A stretch of DNA of 62,592 bases from Basidiobolus meristosporus CBS 931.73 (GCA_002104905.1 MCFE01000523.1:1-62592); one strand, 5' to 3'; shown: positions 11,703 through 24,500, counted from the first letter of the stretch. The notes: generated by a model from the sequence alone, not told the origin. Made by a program: numbers and translations.

Positions 11703-13035
11703 TCAGCGATCGCGGTCATTCGTGCCAATATTGCAAGACGCTGGCAAAAGAGTTGAAACGATTGTATCAGAGCCATCGGTGATGATCGGGAACCAACCCA
11801 ACGCCATCGAAGACACCTGGAATAAGACCCGGCCCACCTCAAGCTCAGAACCGCCTATGCCCCCTCTCCTCCAGCACCGAAATGTCCGAATGTTGGTCTT
11901 GGTGCCCAAAAAGAGTGTAGAGTGTTGCAGAATGAAGATCCGATGCGTGGCCGCCGCTTTCAGTGGATCGATCCATCTTGGGCAGCTGAGTACAAGAATC
12001 TCGGGATTCCAAGGGAACCGCGCCAACTCGATCAAAGATTCGCTCAAAGTGGACGAAAAAGGACTTCGTGAGGTGGTCTGGGCAGTTGCCATTCCTCCAG
12101 GGCGGAGAAGCCGACGAACAGCTGTAGCGAATTCCCAATCTTGGGCTTTGCCGAGACGGGGAAACACACCAATCGAGGTTACACGTATTTCAAATTCGAT
12201 TGCAAACTAATTACCGGCAACGAGGTGCATGCTCATTTTCCACCTTCGGGAATGCCAGGTCTCAGCTAGTGTTAGATGCAGGGAAGTCTCGCCCATCGTT
12301 TCGCGCCCTCTGCACACCGATCTGGAATCGCCCGGGGAACCTGGCTGCCACAGTGTCTAAGGAGTGCGATGGTGATGTGTCATTTGTAACGCCTCCTGAT
12401 CCCTTCATCCAAGCATTTGGAATCCACAAAGCCGAACCCTCCATCCAATCGACGTACACTGCGGCGGTGGGATCTCCAAGGTGGATGGAAACCAGGTTGA
12501 CGGCAATCGTGATCCTGCTTCCTACCCACATGTCGAGAAAGCATGGAGCGAGGCCATTTTCCAGCACAATTGCACAATCCAGAGCCGCCATATGGGGAGC
12601 GTTCAGATACACCACCTTCCTGTCTGGGAAGTGCTGAAGAAAGTGCGTGGGTTACATCTCAATCGAAGAGTCGTTGGGGAATACAGGCTAAACGATACTT
12701 ACGCGGAATGTCCACCTTAAGCCTAAGCAATGACAGTGGCCACCCGGTTGGATCAAGGTCAACTGTGAGCGGGATCCACTCATGATCAATTGCTTCCCTT
12801 GATTCATCAGGCAATCAGCTACGACAGTTGGGATTGGACGATCACCAGCCATCAATGGCTTTAAGTGGCCAAGATCTTGAGATGAGGCCGTAAGCGCATG
12901 CAGAGCCCCTTTCCATTGACTGATGATCATTCGCAGCAGAAGGATGCATAAGTGTAGCATCTCGACAGGTTCCTGGTATTTAGATGGAAAGCGCCTACTG
13001 GGCTGTGGGTTGAATTCTATTGACATGCAGTGCAA
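11703..13035 (-). pseudogene. Possible leucine-rich-repeat-like gene or relic
   Basis: Two or three minus-strand stretches look protein-like but I cannot assemble a full gene. Near 12800-12703 the strand reads HEWIPLTVDLDPTGWPLSLL, then a GTAAGT donor (12702). The next exon, from about 12623 after a CAG, continues in frame with RKVVYLNAPHMAALDCAIVL and runs to a stop at 12262. A further stretch (12167-11703) reads LIELARFPWNPEILVLSCPR. Alternating hydrophobic LxxLxL-like strands suggest an LRR-type fold, as in fungal F-box/LRR proteins, but no F-box is visible. An in-frame stop upstream of 12800 means either a missed intron or a broken gene. Long opposite-strand frames (11722-12210 and 12200-12637, plus) overlap it, so the coding strand is also uncertain. 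Confidence 0.3.
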
Positions 13036-13582
13036 GGCCCTAGTTGATTGGCTTAACAGCGCCGCTTGCCCACTGAATATGCTTCGTCGGTTTACAGATG
13101 GATCTGAGTCGATCTAGCACACGCTGGCTGCATCACCTCCTATTCAGCCTAACACCTTGAACACAACCCGCTGCCGAGTTGAGACACGAGCCATTGTGGC
13201 TTCCTTGGTTATTGGTGGCGCTGTACAGCAGAGTGCGGCGAGGAAGGCTGCCGTGGGTAGTCAGGTAGGTGTGACCCAAGGAACAGGAAACCATGTGTTG
13301 CGCACTGAATAGGTAAATATTAATCTAAAATTAGGAACTACTCTTCTCCAATCTTAACCCTAGAAGTTGATTTTATTTGGTTACACATTAGGAGTTTTTA
13401 ACCCATTCCGGACCCACCTCTGTGTAGCATTTCCCCTCACTTCGCTTATATTCCGACCTTGCGCCTCGCTATCGCTTCAATTTCCTCTTGCTTTTCCTGG
13501 TGATTAGCGTTCGCTGTACTTCCCTAGTCCCCGTCCTAAACATCCCTCGCTATCCTTGACCCTCCTCTTCAACGGTGCCTTC

Positions 13583-14723
13583 ATGAGTCCCACACCGATA
13601 TTCGAAATACGTCTTCAAAGCGAGAAGATCACATTTAATGGCTCCATCTCCGAATCGGCTGGGGCAGTGTTGCAAGGCGTTCTGTATCTAAACATAATCG
13701 AACCGATCAAGGTACGCTCAGTGGAGCTTCGGTTCGAGGGGAAGATGAAGGTGTGCTGGGACGAAGGTAAGCCTAAGTGGAGGATGCATCGGCCAGCCGA
13801 TGACCTTTCGATTTCTTTTGCATCCATCCCCAAGGCCTTTCCAACTTAGACATTCTTCAACCTACTCAGTTCCAGGATTAAAGCATCACTCCCGTCTCGA
13901 GACCCGCCCTCTGCTAAACTACTCTTGGAGGTTCTTCGAGAGCACCAAGAAGTCGGGGGTCTTGGAGGCTGGCGAGTACGAGTATCCCTTCCAGATTGGT
14001 GTCCCAGGGAATCTACCGGAAACGGTGTGCACTGAGTACGGCCAGATAAAGTATAAATTAAAAGGGATCTTAACCAGACCTACGTTTTGCGCGAACTATC
14101 TAATTGAGAAAGAGATACCCATTCAACGATTTCTTGCCCCAAGCCTCAGGCTATACGAACCAGTGACTATAACGGAAACCTGGAAGGGCAAGTTGGCCTA
14201 TGAAGTGTATATCTCCTCGAAAACGTTTGGTCCGAGCGAATCCATCGACATAATCTTGCACGTGTTACGAATGGCTCCGGAGATCCAGCTGAAGAAGATC
14301 AGTTGCCTGCTCAAAGAGTACACCTACTATCGTTTCCCAGGGAAAAGTAGAAACAAACTCCAGACTCGTTGGGTCACTCGCAATACTATCACCACTTTCC
14401 ATGTGGATGAGAGCAACGAACAGTGCCCCTCTTGGGAGGGGATCGTTCCGTTAGAGGTGCCCCCTTTTGGTAAAGTACACTCGGACTGTAGGACAGAGTG
14501 GATACAAGTAAGACACAAGCTAAAGTGTAAGATTGAGTTTCAACTGAACGACAGTACGAAAGCAGTGTATGTATGCCTGCCCATTATGATCTCGTCAGGA
14601 TCCAGCCAGCAGCTGCTAACCAGCTTACCACGGTATGAGGAGTTAAGCGCGGATGTGGTGCTTTGCCCCATAGCTTACAATCCTCCTACATATGACACAC
14701 TATATTCAAGAGGAATCCAGTAG
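13583..14723 (+). CDS. Arrestin-related trafficking adaptor (alpha-arrestin)
   Basis: 345-aa arrestin-fold protein in two exons (13583-13766 and 13870-14723; 103-nt GTAAGC...CAG intron). The N-terminal half has the arrestin_N pattern: a beta strand start IFEIRLQSEKITFNG, then VRSVELRFEGKMKVCW, FFESTKK, the AGEYEYPFQIGVPGNLPET block and YGQIKYKLKG. The C-terminal half carries the arrestin_C strands. The extreme C-terminus has a perfect PY motif, PPTY (residues 333-336), and a variant LPRY (314-317). In the family these recruit Rsp5/Nedd4-type HECT ubiquitin ligases, so the protein probably links plasma-membrane transporters to ubiquitination and endocytosis. ATG 13583 was chosen over an upstream in-frame non-ATG frame because it starts just before the first beta strand. 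It is short compared with yeast ARTs but normal for simple alpha-arrestins. The cargo is unknown. Confidence 0.85.
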
Positions 14724-15597
14724 CCCTCCGTTGCTTCCTTTGTATCCCCTTTTACCCAATCTTTACGACGAGATATCCAAAGCTTCGATACAAAAGCAAT
14801 AAACCATCCATGAGACGCTGCCCACTCGATCGATGAGGACATCGATCAGCGTGGATCACGTGGATATTGTGAAGCTGACGACGAGCCAGAGATATAGCAT
14901 TTGAACGAACATGAACTCCCCTAGACCAATGTTTTGGGGCAACAGCTGATTTCCAATAATTTGTGCAACGAGGGCCATCGATGTTCCACATTGGTTGATG
15001 TTTGTCGGATTACTGGGTGAAACAAGCAGAGCTGAGCCAGTCAGGTTGACTTCCTTCAATCATGCTCAACACCATCGTGGCGATCGACTCCCTAGAATGG
15101 AGAGAAGCAACCCACCTCTACAGCATAATCCCAGTCTCACAATACAGCAACCACTTGTGGAATCCTGGGTTACAAGGAAAGCAAAGCCGCTGTGGTTTCC
15201 ACCGCTGCATGTTGGCACAGCCACAAGGAGAAGTAACGAGAAAGGGCACTGTGCGTAGGGTCGATTTATACCGAAATGCACCCATCATACTTGCTTCGCT
15301 ACATAGGTGTTCGGCAACAGCCAGCAAAATCTATTGGCGTTTGATGAATGGATAAATGGTATTGTTCCATTGATTTAGTATTTATATACGGAATCGAGCC
15401 GGTTGCCATGATCCATTCAGTTCTTGTACAGCTGGTTGGGCGCGCCCAAATAGGAAGTCCACGAAATGATCTTCGCTGAAACCTAACTTGACTGACCACA
15501 TAAGAATACGTAAAACATCGTAGTCAGCTGTCCCATTGCGATATCATTGTCTGTCCAAAGCAGCTGTTATAGGCAGGCTAGATACGAGCAGGTGCAG
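14724..15597. other. Intergenic, no gene seen
   Basis: Short overlapping frames on both strands (longest 97 codons, 15062-15355) without recognisable motifs. Probably arrestin 3' UTR and P450 upstream region. Confidence 0.5.
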
Positions 15598-15606
15598 TAT
15601 ATAAAA
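15598..15606 (+). promoter_or_regulatory. TATA box of the P450 gene
   Basis: TATATAAAA, 28 bp upstream of the P450 start codon. This implies a very short 5' UTR or a slightly later start. Confidence 0.5.
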
Positions 15607-15633
15607 GGGGGATGATGCTTTGCACACAGACGT

Positions 15634-17559
15634 ATGCTCATCCAAGTACTCCACATCCTGGAGCCCTGGCTCCCCCTCGCCCTCTCTTGCTACATTATCT
15701 ATGCCGTAAGTTCTCGATTGAGCCACTTGTTGTCACCCCTGCCTGATTAATCTGTCTGCAGCTTTCCGAACGACTTCGATGCCCCACGCTGAGAATCCCT
15801 GGGCCAATTCTGGCCAAGTTAACCCCGCTTTATTATTACTACTTTACCTGTATTGGAACCCACCACCAAAAATGCCTGGAATGGCACAAGAAATATGGGC
15901 CCGTTGTTTTGATAGGTATGTTCACTGAGATCGGTTGGGCCGCGCCTCTATTTAACCCTTCTCAGCCCCTAATACTGTTAGCATTAATGATGTCGAGGTG
16001 ATGAGAGAGATATATGGCTCGATTGAATATGTCAAGGATCCAGAGTTTTACAAGATGTTTGGCGAAAATCAGTCCAGCACTTTTAATACTTCGTCAGTAT
16101 CTCGACCGCCCCTCACCTTGCTCTATTCAGCATACTAATGTTTAGTTGTGGGTTCTAGGGACGTTGCGTTCCACAAGAAGCGGGTAAGGCAGTCCATCAT
16201 TTCTCATCCTATTCGGCTGCTCACCCTTCATAAGAAACGTATCATTGCACCGGCCTTCAGTCAAGCTTATTTCAGTAGTATGGAGCCCCTGGTGTGGCAG
16301 TCGGGTGTAAGCGCTCTGATGCACAAGTTCCAGAAGTCGGCTGAATCTAAGGCGATTGTTAATCTTCACTCGGAGTTTCACTACATGGCATTTGTAAGTG
16401 ATGCCATTGATTCCATTGATCATCCCAATCGCCCAACATGCTCACTGCTTCCCAGGACATAATTGGGGAATTGGCGTTTGGAAAATCGTTCCATCTGATT
16501 GAGAATGCGGATCACCCTATACTTGGCTGGATTAAGGATTCTGATATCAGGCTAACGCTGGTAGAGTAGTTGGCGCTTATCCCTGCTGCTTGAAAACTTT
16601 CAACTGAGCGGAATCTCTCCTGTAGCGCATTTTGTTCCCGATCTTGAGATACCTGGAGCCCCCGGTATCCATCTTTAAAAGGGGCAAGCAAGCGGCAAAG
16701 AATATTGGCGAGGTACTCCCAATCCCATTGTTTGTGAGTGCTTCCATTAAACATCCTCCTATGACAACAGTTCGGCTTGAATGCTCAAAGAGAGCGTAGG
16801 AAAATGAACATCGCTCGTAGAGATATCTTTCAACTGATGTCTGAAGCCAGCGACCCTGACACCGGAGAAAAGCTTACCGAAATGGAGCTTTTGGGTGAGA
16901 GCTTGTCTCAAATGTAAGTGTGTTTGTTGGCGTCCACCAGAGTTATTTCGTTAATCATATGGGGTAGCTTTGCTGGCACAGACACAATTAGCAATACTCT
17001 GACATGGGCCGCCTATCTGCTATCTAAAAATCCCAATGCCACTCGAAAGCTCACCGAGGAACTGGATGGTGCGCTTCCAGAGAATCAAGCGAAGATTCTA
17101 GATAGTGCCTTGCAGCAATTGCCGTACCTTGAAGCAGTTATTTTGGAAACCTTTCGTTGTCTTCCGACCGTTCCGATTGGGCTTCCAAGAGTCGTTCCCA
17201 AAGGAGGGAAAAACATGAAAGGCTACTTCCTCCCTGGCGGAACGATTGTTTCGGTCCCTATCAATTGCCTTCACTCTGATCCGAAAGTCTTCCCTGACCC
17301 AGAGAGGTTTCAGCCTGAGAGATGGCTAGTGGAAGACACAAAGTTGATGAAGAGACATCTGATTCCATTTTCATATGGAAGCAGGAGCTGCATTGGTAGA
17401 CATATCGCCATGATGGAGCTAAGGCTCACATTGGCTTCCTTGTACAGGCGATTTAACGTTCAGGCGGTGCCAAATCAGATAGTGGAGGATCGAGTACGGC
17501 TTTTGATATTGAAGCCGAAAGAAACCGCCTTCAATGTTCATTTGGAAACCCGGAATTGA
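15634..17559 (+). CDS. Cytochrome P450 monooxygenase
   Basis: A heme-thiolate monooxygenase, probably ER-anchored. Nine exons give 487 aa, normal for the family: 15634-15705, 15762-15915, 15966-16092, 16159-16183, 16235-16393, 16456-16560, 16626-16712, 16771-16913 and 16968-17559. Residues 1-24 form a hydrophobic signal-anchor, followed by a proline-rich hinge (LRIPGPILAKL). The I-helix oxygen-binding motif FAGTDT is at 292-297, the K-helix ExxR (ETFR) at 351-354, FPDPERFQPERW near 399-410, and the heme-binding loop FSYGSRSCIG has ligand Cys432. All key residues are present. The WHKKYGP start and HxxxR/KR C-helix region resemble CYP families acting on fatty acids or xenobiotics, but the substrate cannot be read from sequence. 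Intron 4 (16184-16234, 51 nt) is in frame and stop-free, so its splicing is the least certain. The gene is convergent with the BAR gene. Confidence 0.9.
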
Positions 17560-17868
17560 CGGCACTTGTGTACACGTTAGTATACTCCTGCCCATTAAGC
17601 ATCAACCTTGAACACACCCTTCAACAACTTTTATGGGTTTTCGAACAAGGGCCATTTTTCCACCTGATGCAACCACAACGGATCTCCAATTTTGATGTGT
17701 TTGATTTATTATTGAGTGATTAAATATGAAAATTAGCTGACATGTTTAGCGCTGTCGCAACTCATGCAAGCAGAAATCTGTCTTGAACACTGAAATTATC
17801 GATATTCTAACGTGCAGGCCACAAGTGGCGTTTCATTATCCAAAGCAAGAGAGATCTTCCGGGCAACA
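17560..17868. other. Convergent 3' intergenic region
   Basis: 309 bp between the stop codons of the P450 (+) and BAR (-) genes. AT-rich; presumably holds both polyadenylation regions. No gene. Confidence 0.6.
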
Positions 17869-19057
17869 TTAGACCAAACTACAGATAGTGAGACTTCTCA
17901 TTTGACTCAGCACCTCGTCGATTCTTCCGTCGATGTGAATTTGAGCCTGTGGTGGTGGAAATTCCTGGCTGATGGCTGCCAATCGCCCATAAGCATCTTT
18001 AGCAAAGGTGTACTGCGCTTTGATCATGGCCTCGAACCCAGGGTCAATCACGTCCACCCTGCTATCTATGAGAGTGGGTATGATGTCAAGCAGCTGCTGA
18101 TTGATTACTTCGTATATCTCTCGAGCTTGGTTGGCAATGCCTTCGGTCTAAAGACATATATGTTACCGGTGGCTTCTTGGCGATGAATGAGGAGCAGCTG
18201 CCTACCTGAACAATCCGATCGTCGGCGGACTTATCTACCATCTTGCGGACTTTGGCACGCTGAGAATCATAATCGAGGAGCTTGCGACTACGTTTCTTTA
18301 TGCTCTTGTCGATTTCAGAGAAGTAACTACAATAACGTCCAAGAGGCTCTAATACAGCCTTTTCGAAATCATCACCCTACACTCCATTGTCAGCACTGGA
18401 CTGAGGCCGGCTAGGTTCTTTCATACTGACCAACTTATCCTTGGAATCTGCTTCGAGGCCCTCGACAGCCTGTAAATAACGGCGAGCACTCCCTGATAGC
18501 TCGCCAGTGCCGTCAGAGAACTCCGAAATGGATTTGGCAATATCAATCTGGGCGAGGGTCATGACTATGAACAAGGCATGGGTTAGTTACAAAATCGTGC
18601 CCGTCTCGCTCAAAGCAAGAAACAACCTTTGATCGCCTCTGTATATCCTCTGGCTTGGCGGTAAAGATCCTCGGCTTTGGTTTCAAGACTAGAAGGGAGA
18701 AGACTGAATCAGTACTGTTTCTTAGACAGTGGGGTGCCGAAACTCCGAACTTTCTAAAGCGTCGCTCTTCCTCATTGTATTTGTTATCGACCTGGGGAGT
18801 AAATGGAATTAGAGCAACCACGAAGTTGAAAGAACTTGACAGGGGTAAATACCGTTTTTTCGACGGAACCTGTCTTCTGACGAATCTGGAGAAGAATATT
18901 GCTTAATCAAAGAATGGTAAGGAAGAAAAAGGCCAAGAATATTTACAGTGGTCCCGGCACGATCAACAGCCTTTTTGAAACCAACCCTACAATGGCAGTA
19001 AACGACTGTTAGGTTTTACCCCGACGAGAAGAATTGGTAGGAAGCAAACCAGCTCAT
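17869..19057 (-). CDS. RVS161: BAR-domain protein, Rvs161/Hob3 type (amphiphysin-like)
   Basis: A 255-aa N-BAR protein assembled from eight minus-strand exons: 19057-19050, 18986-18947, 18885-18853, 18791-18751, 18688-18627, 18564-18431, 18376-18206 and 18147-17869, all in phase. The start MSWVGFKKAVDRAGT is the family's N-terminal amphipathic helix. Other hallmarks are EEERRFRNLETKAEDL, LEPLGRYCSYFSEI, KKRSRKLLDYDSQRAKVRK, the REIYEVINQQL helix and the DPGFEAMIKAQ helix. The C-terminus EVLSQMRSLTIC matches the end of yeast Rvs161 and fission-yeast Hob3 (about 265 aa). There is no SH3 domain, so it is the Rvs161 rather than the Rvs167 partner. The family forms crescent dimers that bend membranes during endocytic vesicle scission at actin patches. 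Exon 1 has only eight coding bases and its donor is GTTTGC, which is unusual, but this choice gives a perfect family N-terminus. Confidence 0.9.
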
Positions 19058-21533
19058 GTTTACTAGCACTCGATAGAGAATAAGGTAGATGAGCTAGTGC
19101 TAGAAGCTATAGCGGATCAGAGCACATGTATTCGTTGGGAAATGATTGGAACGTTGCGATTGTATTTATTTTTTCCATAGATTTGTAATGATGTAATGCA
19201 AAGGTGCTTCAATGTATCACAGCCATGAAATATTTTGCCGTAGATAGCAGTTTGAAGGCCCATGGTGGGAATTAATCGTATATGGTTCAATGTTTGATTT
19301 TGTTTATAAAAAAGCAAATAGTTGTATCGTGTCTTAATTCTGGTTGCTCAACGGAGTAAATGAGCAAGCAGACTCAAAGACCGAATTGATATGGAAAGGT
19401 TTTCCCCGATTTCCCTAATGGGAAATGGAAGCGAGCGACTGCAGATCATGACAAGTTGTTCTCTACTATTCAGCATCACCCTTTCATGATGTAGCCCTGA
19501 TCCGGCTGGAACAATATCACCACAGTCCGCTCGTCTAAGAGCTTATGGGATGTAGTCAACATCGCGCTCATACCTGATTTTTCTGCTGATCAGGATATTA
19601 CAGGCACTGCATGTTCCACACACAAGTGATCAATTTAACCAGTGCAACACGCCAGATTTCCACATTAGTCGATCTTACCATACTACGAAAAATCGGTGCG
19701 AATACCCGTAGAGCCACACGCTGCCCAACAGACAATAGAGCTGCAACTCTACCGATAAATAGACAGGCGTACAACCTCTCTTGAAGCAAAGCATATCCGC
19801 ATTATGTGGCATGCTGCCTCGAAGAAATATCCGGTCAATTGGAAATATCATGCATCCTCCATTGCGGCTTTGTTGCCGAGGAAAACATGCAAGCGGGAAA
19901 ACAAATAGACAGCGACAATCCGACAACCAGGTGTTTGTTTGAAGCGAATGCATGCTCTACTTCTTTGCTTAGATTAGCCCTCTTGCCAACATATTACATA
20001 CACACAATGGAATCTCCACCACATGAACAATGCGTGCACAAAGTTAACACCGAATCTCACCATCAGATCACACTTCATAGGTGCATAGCTGGACACCGTA
20101 CTGCAGTGTTGAGGAATGTGAACCTCACATTCAAGTACAGACAATCCAAGAACAATGTGTCATCCAATACCGGAGGTAGATCTAGAATAAAGAGCAATAA
20201 ATGCAATCTAGCCTAGGCTCGTAGATTATGGACTTCAGCAGTTGGCTGTGGTAGTACTACGGAAGCTGCATCCCCAAAATATACCTGTGAACAGCGACTA
20301 ATCATGAGGTCCCCGTCGAGCATTTCCTAACCTGCCTCGGATACCTCCCCCACAAACAACTCGCCGCTCGCAGCAGCCCGCCTTACAAGCCCAAACCATG
20401 GAAAACCAATCCCGCTGCCCATCCGCCTTGTCGAATGTTGATTGATTTGTCTCCATTATCGTGGATCAAGCATCCACAAAATTAAATACGGGAATTGTCA
20501 CAGTATGAATGGAACCAAGTGCAGGCCACTCTTGTTACTGGTTGCAAACTGGGGGCTGTAGATATGTGATTTATATCCAATTAAAGTAGCAAACGATATT
20601 ATTTGTCAATAATATCATTATTATCATACATGTGCCATTTAGTTTGTTCTTTTAAATCGCTTGTGAGATGAAGTGGATTACAAAACTAAATACAAAGCTT
20701 GAATTTTTCGTTAATTTCCTGTATTACACAGCTCCAACCACTACACCATCTCCATACCCCTTTCTATTCTCACCCTTTTCAATTCTTTAAACCCCTCTGC
20801 TCTTTTTCATATTATTTATTGTCCGACTTTTATTCCTTATTCAGTTTCCTCTTTTTCCATTCTCTTTGAGACCACTTTGCTACCTCTAACCAGCAACCGC
20901 AAACGTTTCGTTGCCCGATAAACCGCTTACATCTTCATATTTGTACCAACCATCTTACCAGAAAGAAGGAAACTGAGAAAGAAAGGCTTAAACAACGGTC
21001 AATAAACATAACGCAGTAGCAACCACCCGACAACCACCAATACCCAACTAACTCACTCCTGGACTTTGAATCAAGTTAACCCACCGAGCCTCCTAGATTT
21101 CGAAAATTTCCTATTCTACCCTAACTGTGTTCAAAAAGTAGATTCACTCAAGTTGAAAAGTACGTGGTTTTTTGCTCTACTTCCGGTTCATCCTCAGTGC
21201 ACCTCGCCTCTTCCGTCTCCCAAGAACCTAACTCACACCTTCACTCTTCTAGTCTTCTACCTCTAGAAAACTCTACGAACTTTCCGAATCGCAGTCCACA
21301 TAACAAAAGCTGCAAGATCTTCTCAGTATGTCTGGGTATTTGTTTGGCAAACTGTGAGTTAAGATCTAGCATACAGCTAAAAGAATACAAAGAGCAGTTT
21401 GCTTCCCGCTTTTGGCTGATACTTGGGTTCCCGTAATAAGTATTAACGTTCAAGAGAAGAAACTCCACATAATCCGCCCCTTTCACTTCCACTTCCACTC
21501 CCACTACTACTCTCATTATATACCATACCTATC
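19058..21533. other. Intergenic region; pyrimidine-rich leader near its right end
   Basis: No supported gene in 2.5 kb. Overlapping frames at 19598-20216 on both strands (up to 136 codons) show no family motif. From about 20740 to 21530 the plus strand is rich in C and T runs, typical of fungal promoters and 5' leaders, and probably serves the RasGAP-like gene starting at 21534. Short upstream frames (21066-21266, 21164-21436) could act as uORFs, or part of this may be a 5'-UTR intron. Confidence 0.45.
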
Positions 21534-24500
21534 ATGTTCGCACCACCACTATCATCCCCCATCGCCAATTGGACTGACCTTCGCCGTCTGTACTACAGCG
21601 AAAACTACCAACGCCAAAAAGATATCCGCGAGGTCCAGCAGCTTCGGAACCAAAACCTAGCCTTGAAGCTGGCCACTCGAAAGTACTATCTGTTAGACGA
21701 CGCACTCGATCATCTTTACCAACTGTATAAGCATGAAGCGAAGAGCGAATTCGCCTCCATATACACTGCCAAATATGTTCACCTCGAGAAGTCGGTCATG
21801 GAAAGGGCATTGTCTAGCTCTCGCCACTCTAGCTTCACAGAATCCATCTCCTCACAAAGCACTCAGACTCTGCTTAGATTCATTGAAAAATTGAGGGACC
21901 AGCCTCAATTCATCGCCGGTATTCTCAGTGCACTCTCCAACGAGGAGCTTGAAAACCTGGTCAAGGCGGACAAAGCGTTAGCCAAGTCTACCGTCATCGA
22001 CCTGTTTATCTTCGTTCTCTACGGGTCCCCCGGGTTCGAGAAAGAGGAGTCCTTACGAAGGGGGCTTTGGAAAACCGTGTTCATCTCACTGATAAAAGAG
22101 AAGAAAGGGGAGAAGTTCATGCTTGACGTGCTTGACAAGTATGTCAGACTCACAGACTGGAGTTCGAAGGGTGTATTAGAGATTCAACTGATGCGAATTT
22201 TACGACGGAGCGAGACACTACTAGCCAACGAAAGCGAGGAGGAAACCCATTCCGTCTTCGGTCGGAGTAGTGGAGCCTCAGGCTCAGCGAGGTCTGCCGA
22301 TATGAGCACCTTTTTAGATAAATCCTGCATTGATATCCTTAGTATTCTCGAACAATATATTCCAACCTGTATATTATCCCTTTCCCGGGCTATTCTCGAA
22401 GAGTTGCCCGAGCAATTTCACCATAACGCTTCGTTATTTTTGATCGTGAAGTTCTTTTTTTACCGGTTTCTGGCCCGTGCCATCACGTACCCTGAGGTAT
22501 TTATCGCATGAGCTTGTCCTCTTCCGAAGACGTACTAACGAACATGCACCGTCCAAACGTAGTATTATGGGATGCTGGACGATTACTATTTCTCGGAGAA
22601 GCAGCGGCAGAGGATTTTGTTTCCAGTTCATCAAAGACTGTACAGCTATGTGACTAGATTTACCAATATATCTCCTGGATGGTAACTGATAGGCGCCCCT
22701 GAGACCTTGTATCTATTCCAGTGACTGAATTTCCGCTTATGTTAGGTCGAGATCTTCTGAAATGGACAACAAGATTCGGCATCTGGTGGAAAAAATAGTC
22801 TCTAGATTTTCCCCCCCTCAGTTGAATGAACTCAACCAGCCCAAAGCCTCAGGTAACCCGAGTTGCGCGCATCTTTGTTTTTCCGACTGCTCACCGCTTC
22901 ATTGAAAGATCCCGCCTCCGCATTTGCTCCTGTCTTCCATTTGCGCCCAGCGGTAGAAGCAGTCTATCCACCGACTGACATATTTTCCAACGTCACTCCT
23001 ACCATCGTCTTGTGCCCAAGTGATATAATCCACTTGGTTGACTTCGTGTCGCAGCACAAGCACGGTGCCGAGCCTCCCTCCACCACCAAGTCGGCCCAGT
23101 CCAACGGGAAGAGCTCGCAGGATTCACTCGACTCGTTGATTGCCCAGATGAGAAAGGTAGTGGACGAGCTTCGACATGTCGCTAGCGATTCCTGGTCCTT
23201 GTTCTATGTGAGTGCTACTGTTGCCGGAATAACGCTTAAGGATCCCAGTATGGAGATTGACGAGAGCTTGGATTTCCTGACTACCTCATTGGCTTCTTCG
23301 TCGTTAGTCTCGCCTACCTCGGAGCAGGATGACGCAAAGGGCCAACCCGAAATACCTGAGAGTGTCCGAACCATTGGCAACGCCATCCTTCGAGTAATCA
23401 GCACTTATGACGGGAGATACTATTCTCCAGGGACTCTATCGGACCGTAGTGGATCTCCGATGGATATATCTATTCAGCAACTGCTAGATGCGGGCATCCA
23501 TGCAGCCAGATTTTCGTGTAATTTAAGTGAGGCAACCAACTACCAACATGCAAGAAATCTACTGGATACATTGCCCGACTTCTATCGTAAAGACAACTAT
23601 ACAGAGCTCATTCAATGCACGGCACGCTCTTTTGGGCAGCAACAGGAATACCGGAAGGTGAAGCGGCAGTTACGAGAATGTTGGGGGGCTTACATCCATG
23701 AGTACGAGAACCGACTTCGATCGGCGTTGAGTAAGAAAGAGTACCGATTTTCTTGCCTGAGATTGCGGATGTTTTATACATCGTTTCGCAACACCAGGCA
23801 GTTCGAGCGGTCTAGACACACTTTAACCGAGATCTCCTCCAAACACACCTCCGATGAAAGCGACCAGTCCGAGGTAAAGAAATATCTTCAAGACAAAGGG
23901 ATTCATAACTTCATGTTGGGCGAGGAGCGCTTTCACCGATTCTGCATGGAGATTGAAGCGTTGAAGACAAGCGCCATGGTGGCTTTGTGGTGTAGCGAAT
24001 TGTACACCAAGGAAGCCGCTCTCCACTCACATCAAAACCGTAAAACACACGGAGGCAACGGCCTAAGTCGATCTGGCTCTTTGTCTTTTTACGCTGGTAG
24101 CAAATCATTCGTTCGCCGCGCAGTTCAACCTAGCTACCAACGCAAGAAGAGCATCCCTTCCTCGCCCTCTTCGCTGGGTAGAAACTCCACCTCCGGCACA
24201 GCGTCCAACCTTGGGCAAGAGCCGAAGGGCCAGTATTGGGCCAATGATACAGCGTATCACAATCTGACCGGAGGGGACTTTGCGCTTATCATGCAAATGA
24301 AATTGCTCGGGTTTATTCTGAGTGACTTCAACTATTTGTACAAATACACTGAAACCGACGGATGGTTTAACGAGTTTTTGAGTGCAAATGAGCCGTCTAG
24401 CGAAGAGTACGAATCGAATCCCAACCCTCAATACACGTCGCCTTATCCGGGAATCGCACATTGCTACGCCGATGACGAGCAACGCCACGCCTATCCGCTA

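Noticed and set aside
11722-12637. Plus-strand ORFs of 162 and 145 codons
   Set aside because: Basic, irregular composition without a domain; the opposite strand looks more protein-like. Kept only as an uncertainty note.
19598-20216. Opposed ORFs (136 codons plus, 92 codons minus) between the BAR and RasGAP-like genes
   Set aside because: No motif, no plausible exon-intron continuation on either strand.
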